Assembly (NCBI GenBank): GCA_021160415.1
Contig: JAGHCP010000067.1
Location: 1 to 9,236, forward strand
From: Desulfurococcales archaeon
GTDB taxonomy: Archaea; Thermoproteota; Thermoprotei_A; Sulfolobales; NBVN01
DNA: 9,236 nt
Direction: 5' to 3'
Positions 6,514 to 9,236 of this stretch are shown one piece after another. The translations under genes were made by a program, and so were the position numbers. Below the pieces are notes generated by a model that saw only the letters and a program-made list of their open reading frames with translations, searched no databases and had not been told where the DNA came from. Every line of letters starts with the position of its first letter. The stretch's first letter is position 1.

Positions 6514-6532
6514 ATGTGCGGAATCCGTACTT
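6514..6532. promoter_or_regulatory. 19-bp palindrome, candidate LysM operator, copy 2
   Basis: ATGTGCGGAATCCGTACTT has a 15-base core with 6 of 7 arm positions paired around a central A. It matches the copy at 4067-4085 at 16 of 19 positions, in the same orientation relative to a downstream minus-strand unit. It is placed immediately upstream of the lysY TATA-like box in the lysY/lysW control region. A related half site, AATCCGC, follows at 6546-6552. Confidence 0.58.
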
Positions 6533-6557
6533 CAGTTGTTAAGAAAATCCGCTTTTA

Positions 6558-6582
6558 GGAATTAAACAATATTTCTAATTCC
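6558..6582. promoter_or_regulatory. Hyphenated inverted repeat upstream of the lysW promoter
   Basis: GGAATTA (6558-6564) and TAATTCC (6576-6582) are perfect 7-base arms around an AT-rich 11-base centre that itself contains AATATT. The repeat ends about 18 bases before the lysW TATA box. The GGAAT half sites resemble those in the 19-base palindromes, so this may be the lysW-side operator. In Sulfolobus, LysM is reported to bind just upstream of the lysW promoter. Inference. Confidence 0.42.
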
Positions 6583-6594
6583 CGTATCAGTATT

Positions 6595-6610
6595 GAAAAG
6601 TTTTTATTTA
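6595..6610 (+). promoter_or_regulatory. lysW-lysX-lysJ-lysK promoter (BRE and TATA box)
   Basis: GAAAAG followed by TTTTTATTTA fits an archaeal BRE/TATA pair. The predicted start near 6625-6631 leaves only a very short leader in front of the lysW ribosome binding site at 6628. It is the only promoter-like sequence seen for the plus-strand genes. Confidence 0.6.
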
Positions 6611-6627
6611 AGAACGTCAAACAAAGC

Positions 6628-6635
6628 GAGGTGAT
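6628..6635 (+). promoter_or_regulatory. Strong ribosome binding site of lysW
   Basis: GAGGTGAT is an eight-base match to the complement of the archaeal 16S rRNA 3' end (ATCACCTC), with five bases to the GTG at 6641. It is the longest match in the window and fits a carrier protein needed in larger amounts than the enzymes. It excludes the nearby ATGs at 6634 and 6639, which run into stops at once. Confidence 0.75.
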
Positions 6636-6640
6636 GTAAT

Positions 6641-6808
6641 GTGAGGGTGAGGTGCCCAGTATGTGGCTTACCGGTTGAGGTGCCCGACGACGTGATGGAG
6701 GGTGAGGTAGTGGAGCATGACTGTGGCGCAACCCTTGAGGTTAGGTTCGAAGGGAACGCCGTCAGGCTCGTACCTCTTGACGGGGTTGCTGATGACTGGG
6801 GAGAGTGA
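6641..6808 (+). CDS. lysW: Lysine biosynthesis carrier protein LysW
   Basis: Small acidic amino-group carrier. The gamma-carboxyl of its C-terminal glutamate is linked to the alpha-amino group of AAA, protecting it during the next steps and giving LysZ, LysY, LysJ and LysK a common handle. The 55-residue protein has an N-terminal zinc knuckle, CPVC (Cys5, Cys8), and a second pair, EHDCG (His26, Cys28). It ends in DDWGE, the LysW signature tail with Glu55 as attachment point. Bacterial LysW has Cys-x-x-Cys as second pair; the His-x-Cys form seen here matches what I recall for Sulfolobus. The gene starts with GTG after a strong ribosome binding site. It heads the plus-strand unit, 14 bases before lysX. 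It is short and easily missed by gene finders. Confidence 0.95.
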   Translation: MRVRCPVCGLPVEVPDDVMEGEVVEHDCGATLEVRFEGNAVRLVPLDGVADDWGE

Positions 6809-6812
6809 GGTG
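6806..6812 (+). promoter_or_regulatory. Ribosome binding site of lysX containing the lysW stop codon
   Basis: TGAGGTG begins with the lysW TGA and is followed by a 10-base spacer to the TTG at 6823, the same arrangement as lysY/lysZ. The repetition supports TTG 6823 over GTG 6805 as the lysX start. Confidence 0.6.
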
Positions 6813-6822
6813 CGGGAGCGCT

Positions 6823-7668
6823 TTGGTTCAAGTTGCTGTGCTGCATGACATTGTTAGGTTGGAGGAGAAGCTTCTTTTTAACGCGTTCCTTAATTTAGGT
6901 GCTTCCTTGAGGAGGATCTACGTTAAGTCCTCACCAATTCCTTTATTCAGAGGGGGATTGAGTGCTGACGTAGCGCTTCAGAGATGCTTAAGCCATACAG
7001 CGGCCATTGAGTCCACATTCGGGCTGGAGGCTTCTGGGATCCCCGTAATTAATAGTTCATTCACGCTCAATACATGCCTAGATAAGGCGTGGACAGCGTC
7101 CCTCCTCGCTAAGGAGGGCATTCCTCAGCCCAAGAGCTTCGTGGTATTCAGCTTGGAGGCGGCGTTGAAGGTTGCTTCAGAGCTGACCTATCCTGTCGTA
7201 GTTAAACCCCTCTCAGGTTCCTGGGGTGCTCTGGTTTCACTTGCTAGGGATGAGGAGGAACTCAGAACCATCATAGAGCACAGGATGCGGTTACCTGGGA
7301 AGGAATCGAAGGCACACTTCATTCAGGAATTCGTCCGGAAGCCTGGGAGGGACATCAGGGTAACTGTGGTGGGGGATGAGGTTGTTGCAGCTATTTACAG
7401 GAAGAGCAGGCACTGGATAACTAACACTGCGAGGGGCGGTGTTGCTGAGGCTTTCAAGCCCGGCGATGAGGTTGTGGAGCTCTCCCTTAAGGTAAGGGAG
7501 GTTGTTGGAGGGGATGTGCTCGGTGTCGACCTATTTGAGGATCCTGAGAGGGGATACTTAGTTAATGAGGTTAATGCGGTACCTGAGTTCAAGAACGTTC
7601 AACGCGTCACTGGGGTTGATGTAGCTTCAGCAATAGCTAAGCATGTTGTGGAGGTCGCTAAGAAGTGA
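6823..7668 (+). CDS. lysX: LysW-aminoadipate ligase LysX
   Basis: ATP-grasp ligase that joins AAA, and perhaps glutamate as in ArgX, to the C-terminal Glu of LysW, committing the substrate to the carrier route. The 281-residue protein has the N-terminal strand VAVLHDIVRLEEK, then KPLSGSWGALVSL (ATP-binding Lys128), IQEFVRKPGRDIRV, the SRHWITNTARGG loop, VDLF and the metal-binding VNEVN (Glu249, Asn251), followed by EFKNVQRVTGVD. Length and order match Thermus LysX (about 280 residues). TTG at 6823 gives the standard N-terminus. A GTG at 6805, overlapping the lysW stop as GTGA, would add six residues and has its purine-rich site only one base away. I cannot decide LysX from ArgX specificity by eye. 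Confidence 0.93.
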   Translation: MVQVAVLHDIVRLEEKLLFNAFLNLGASLRRIYVKSSPIPLFRGGLSADVALQRCLSHTAAIESTFGLEASGIPVINSSFTLNTCLDKAWTASLLAKEGIPQPKSFVVFSLEAALKVASELTYPVVVKPLSGSWGALVSLARDEEELRTIIEHRMRLPGKESKAHFIQEFVRKPGRDIRVTVVGDEVVAAIYRKSRHWITNTARGGVAEAFKPGDEVVELSLKVREVVGGDVLGVDLFEDPERGYLVNEVNAVPEFKNVQRVTGVDVASAIAKHVVEVAKK

Positions 7669-8822
7669 GTCTGAAGATACTGAACTTTTTCGGGGATAGG
7701 GGTTTAAGGATCGTTAGGGGTGAGGCACAGTACGTCTGGGACTCACAGGGTAGGAAGTACGTGGACTTTCACACTGGGCACGGTGCGGCCTTCCTAGGAC
7801 ATAGGAACCCCTACGTCGTTAGGGAGGTAACTGAGCAACTTAATTCCATAATGACTTTAACCCCGAACTTCCTTTCCCCCGTACTTGAAGACGCTCTGAG
7901 CAGCTTAAGCAGGGTTGCTCCGGAGGGGTTTACTTACGTAGCTCTGCTGAACTCGGGTAGTGAGGCGGTGGAGCTGGCGCTGAAGGTTTCAGTGAGGTAC
8001 TCCGGGAGGGTGTCATTCACCGCTTTTAGGGGGGCGTTCCACGGCAGGACGTTAGGTGCTTTATCCATTACTTGGAGGAGGGCTTTCCGCGAGCCCTTCA
8101 AGGAATTACTGATTAGCTCATCATTCGCTCCGTATAACGACGCGTCAGGCTTGGACTCCGCCATCACTGAGGAAACCGCCGCGGTGTTTCTTGAGCCTGT
8201 TCAGGGGGAGGGAGGAGTCGTGCCTGCCGTCCCTGAGTTTGCTAGGGCCGTAGCTAGGAGGGCTTCCGAGGTAGGGGCCCTGCTGGTTGTGGATGAGGTT
8301 CAATCAGGGTTCGGCAGGACCGGCTGTAGGTGGGGATTCGAGAGATTAGGTTTGAAGCCGGACATAGTTGTGGCTGGGAAGGCCTTAGGCGGTGGGTTCC
8401 CTGTCAGCGCGGTTTTCTTGAGGGAGGAAGTGGCTCAGGCGTTAAGGCTTGGGGACCATGGAAGCACCTTCGGAGGTAACCCCCTAGCTCTAGCAGCTGT
8501 TAAGGGCGCTGTGAACGCCTTCATCGAGGACTCAGTTCCCTTCAAGGCCCGTGAAGCTGGTAGGGTTCTGAAGGAAATGCTGGAGGACTCGCTGAGGAAC
8601 ATACGCGCCGTTAGGGAGGTTAGAGGTGCTGGGCTCATGATCGGTATTTCCCTACGATTCAGGGCTTCACGGGTGGTTAATTGCCTTCAAAGCAGAGGTG
8701 TTCTGGCCTTAAGCGCTGGGCCGACAGTTCTGAGGTTCCTCCCACCATACATGATTGGGGAAGGTGATGCCGAGTATGTTTCCGAAGCTACAGGTAAGTG
8801 CGTTAGGGAGTGTTACGGCTGA
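7665..8822 (+). CDS. lysJ: [LysW]-aminoadipate semialdehyde aminotransferase LysJ
   Basis: Class III PLP-dependent aminotransferase that converts the LysW-bound aminoadipate semialdehyde to LysW-lysine, usually with glutamate as amino donor. The 385-residue protein shows DRGLRIVRGEAQYVWDSQG near the start, HTGHGAAFLGH, LNSGSEA (95-101), AFHGRTLGAL, EPVQGEGG (177-184), VVDEVQSGFGRTG with cofactor-binding Asp210, AGKALGGGFP with the Schiff-base Lys239, STFGGNP (267-273) and LRFLPP (356-361). Length and motifs match LysJ/ArgD. It starts with GTG in a GTGA overlap with the lysX stop, with GGAGGT nine bases upstream, so translation is coupled. Its 3' end is overlapped by lysK. An ornithine aminotransferase role in a dual pathway is possible. 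Confidence 0.93.
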   Translation: MSLKILNFFGDRGLRIVRGEAQYVWDSQGRKYVDFHTGHGAAFLGHRNPYVVREVTEQLNSIMTLTPNFLSPVLEDALSSLSRVAPEGFTYVALLNSGSEAVELALKVSVRYSGRVSFTAFRGAFHGRTLGALSITWRRAFREPFKELLISSSFAPYNDASGLDSAITEETAAVFLEPVQGEGGVVPAVPEFARAVARRASEVGALLVVDEVQSGFGRTGCRWGFERLGLKPDIVVAGKALGGGFPVSAVFLREEVAQALRLGDHGSTFGGNPLALAAVKGAVNAFIEDSVPFKAREAGRVLKEMLEDSLRNIRAVREVRGAGLMIGISLRFRASRVVNCLQSRGVLALSAGPTVLRFLPPYMIGEGDAEYVSEATGKCVRECYG

Positions 8823-9236
8823 GTTACTGCTCCGCCTCCTTAAGGCGTATAGCCCGACCTTCAAGGAGGAGGGGGCCGTCAACGCGTTGATGGAGTACGC
8901 ATCTGAGGAGTTAGGGCTTATGTGCTGGAAAGACGATGCAGGTAACCTCATAGCTCGTTACGGCTCCGGTGACCCGAAGATAGCTCTGATAGGACACATA
9001 GACACGGTTGAGGGTGAGCTCCCCGTCAGCTTCGATGGGGGAAACCTTAGGGGGAGGGGGGCTGTTGATGCTAAAGGCCCCCTAGCATCCGCGTTCGTGG
9101 GGGCTTCATCGGTGAGAGATTTCCTGAGCTCCGGAACTGTCTACCTGATAGCCGCGGTGGGGGAGGAGGGACCTAGCCATGGGGCTCAGCAACTGATTAA
9201 GGATGGGTGGAGCTTCCATCACGTCATCATCCTGGA
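8776..9236 (+). CDS. lysK: [LysW]-lysine hydrolase LysK, 3' part beyond window
   Basis: M20-type metallopeptidase that releases lysine from the LysW glutamate and regenerates the carrier; LysK of dual systems also releases ornithine. The 153 visible residues are a bit under half of the usual ~350. They show IGHIDTVEG (metal ligand His74, Asp76), GRGAVDAKGP (bridging Asp98) and AAVGEEGPSHGA (catalytic Glu130, metal Glu131). ATG at 8776 lies 47 bases inside the lysJ end, in the +1 frame relative to it. It has AAGGTGAT at 8761-8768, seven bases upstream. No other ATG, GTG or TTG in this frame comes before the ELLLRLL helix that begins the domain. Last gene seen of the lysW-lysX-lysJ-lysK unit. 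Confidence 0.92.
   Translation, partial: MFPKLQVSALGSVTAELLLRLLKAYSPTFKEEGAVNALMEYASEELGLMCWKDDAGNLIARYGSGDPKIALIGHIDTVEGELPVSFDGGNLRGRGAVDAKGPLASAFVGASSVRDFLSSGTVYLIAAVGEEGPSHGAQQLIKDGWSFHHVIIL

Noticed and set aside
6716..6726. Apparent loss of a zinc-binding cysteine in LysW (His26 instead of Cys)
   Set aside because: As far as I recall the His-x-Cys knuckle is normal in Sulfolobus LysW and His can bind zinc, so this is a lineage trait and not a defect.
6604..6846. 80-codon open frame on the minus strand over lysW
   Set aside because: Low-complexity Ser/Thr/Pro-rich translation antisense to lysW, whose zinc knuckles and DDWGE tail are unmistakable.
1..9236. CRISPR arrays, insertion sequences, tRNA/rRNA genes, attachment sites
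   Set aside because: No spaced direct repeats, transposase frames, terminal inverted repeats or tRNA-like sequence were seen; almost the whole window is coding.

Overview
The window is an archaeal gene cluster for lysine biosynthesis through alpha-aminoadipate (AAA), using the carrier protein LysW. LysW-protected intermediates, an Lrp/AsnC regulator of the LysM type, BRE/TATA-like promoters, GGTGAT-type ribosome binding sites and frequent AGG arginine codons all point to an archaeon. The His-x-Cys second zinc knuckle of LysW and the LysM gene resemble Sulfolobus, so a member of the Thermoproteota (Crenarchaeota and relatives), probably thermophilic, is the best guess. I cannot name a genus.

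Layout. Minus strand, right to left: lysY (6460-5405), lysZ (5390-4584) and lysM (4579-4124) form one tight unit. After a 145-base regulatory gap comes a second unit: a homocitrate-synthase-position enzyme (3978-2644), lysT (2633-1368), lysU (1381-842) and an NAD-type homoisocitrate/isocitrate dehydrogenase (857 to beyond base 1, C-terminus missing). Plus strand: lysW (6641-6808), lysX (6823-7668), lysJ (7665-8822) and lysK (8776 to beyond the end, N-terminal part only). lysY and lysW are divergent and share a 180-base AT-rich control region (6461-6640).

How the genes work together. The lower unit elongates 2-oxoglutarate with acetyl-CoA to 2-oxoadipate: synthase, two-subunit aconitase-type isomerase, oxidative decarboxylase. 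An aminotransferase such as LysN, not in this window, would then give AAA. LysX attaches AAA to the C-terminal Glu of LysW. LysZ phosphorylates it, LysY reduces it, LysJ transaminates it and LysK releases lysine. The same LysW/X/Z/Y/J/K set can make ornithine from glutamate in some archaea, so dual lysine/arginine use is possible.

Main points of interest. (1) The enzyme in the homocitrate synthase position looks like the Re-citrate synthase branch of the family, not the usual LysS/NifV branch. The partner dehydrogenase carries an isocitrate-dehydrogenase-like substrate motif. Together these raise the question of whether the module also, or instead, makes 2-oxoglutarate from citrate. (2) A conserved 19-base palindrome containing GTGCGGAAT (16 of 19 positions identical) lies in both control regions, next to promoter-like sequences. 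A third, different palindrome abuts the synthase TATA box. These are good candidate LysM operators. (3) Most gene junctions are translationally coupled, including two with the same layout (TGAGGTG, with the upstream stop codon inside the ribosome binding site, then 10 bases to the start).
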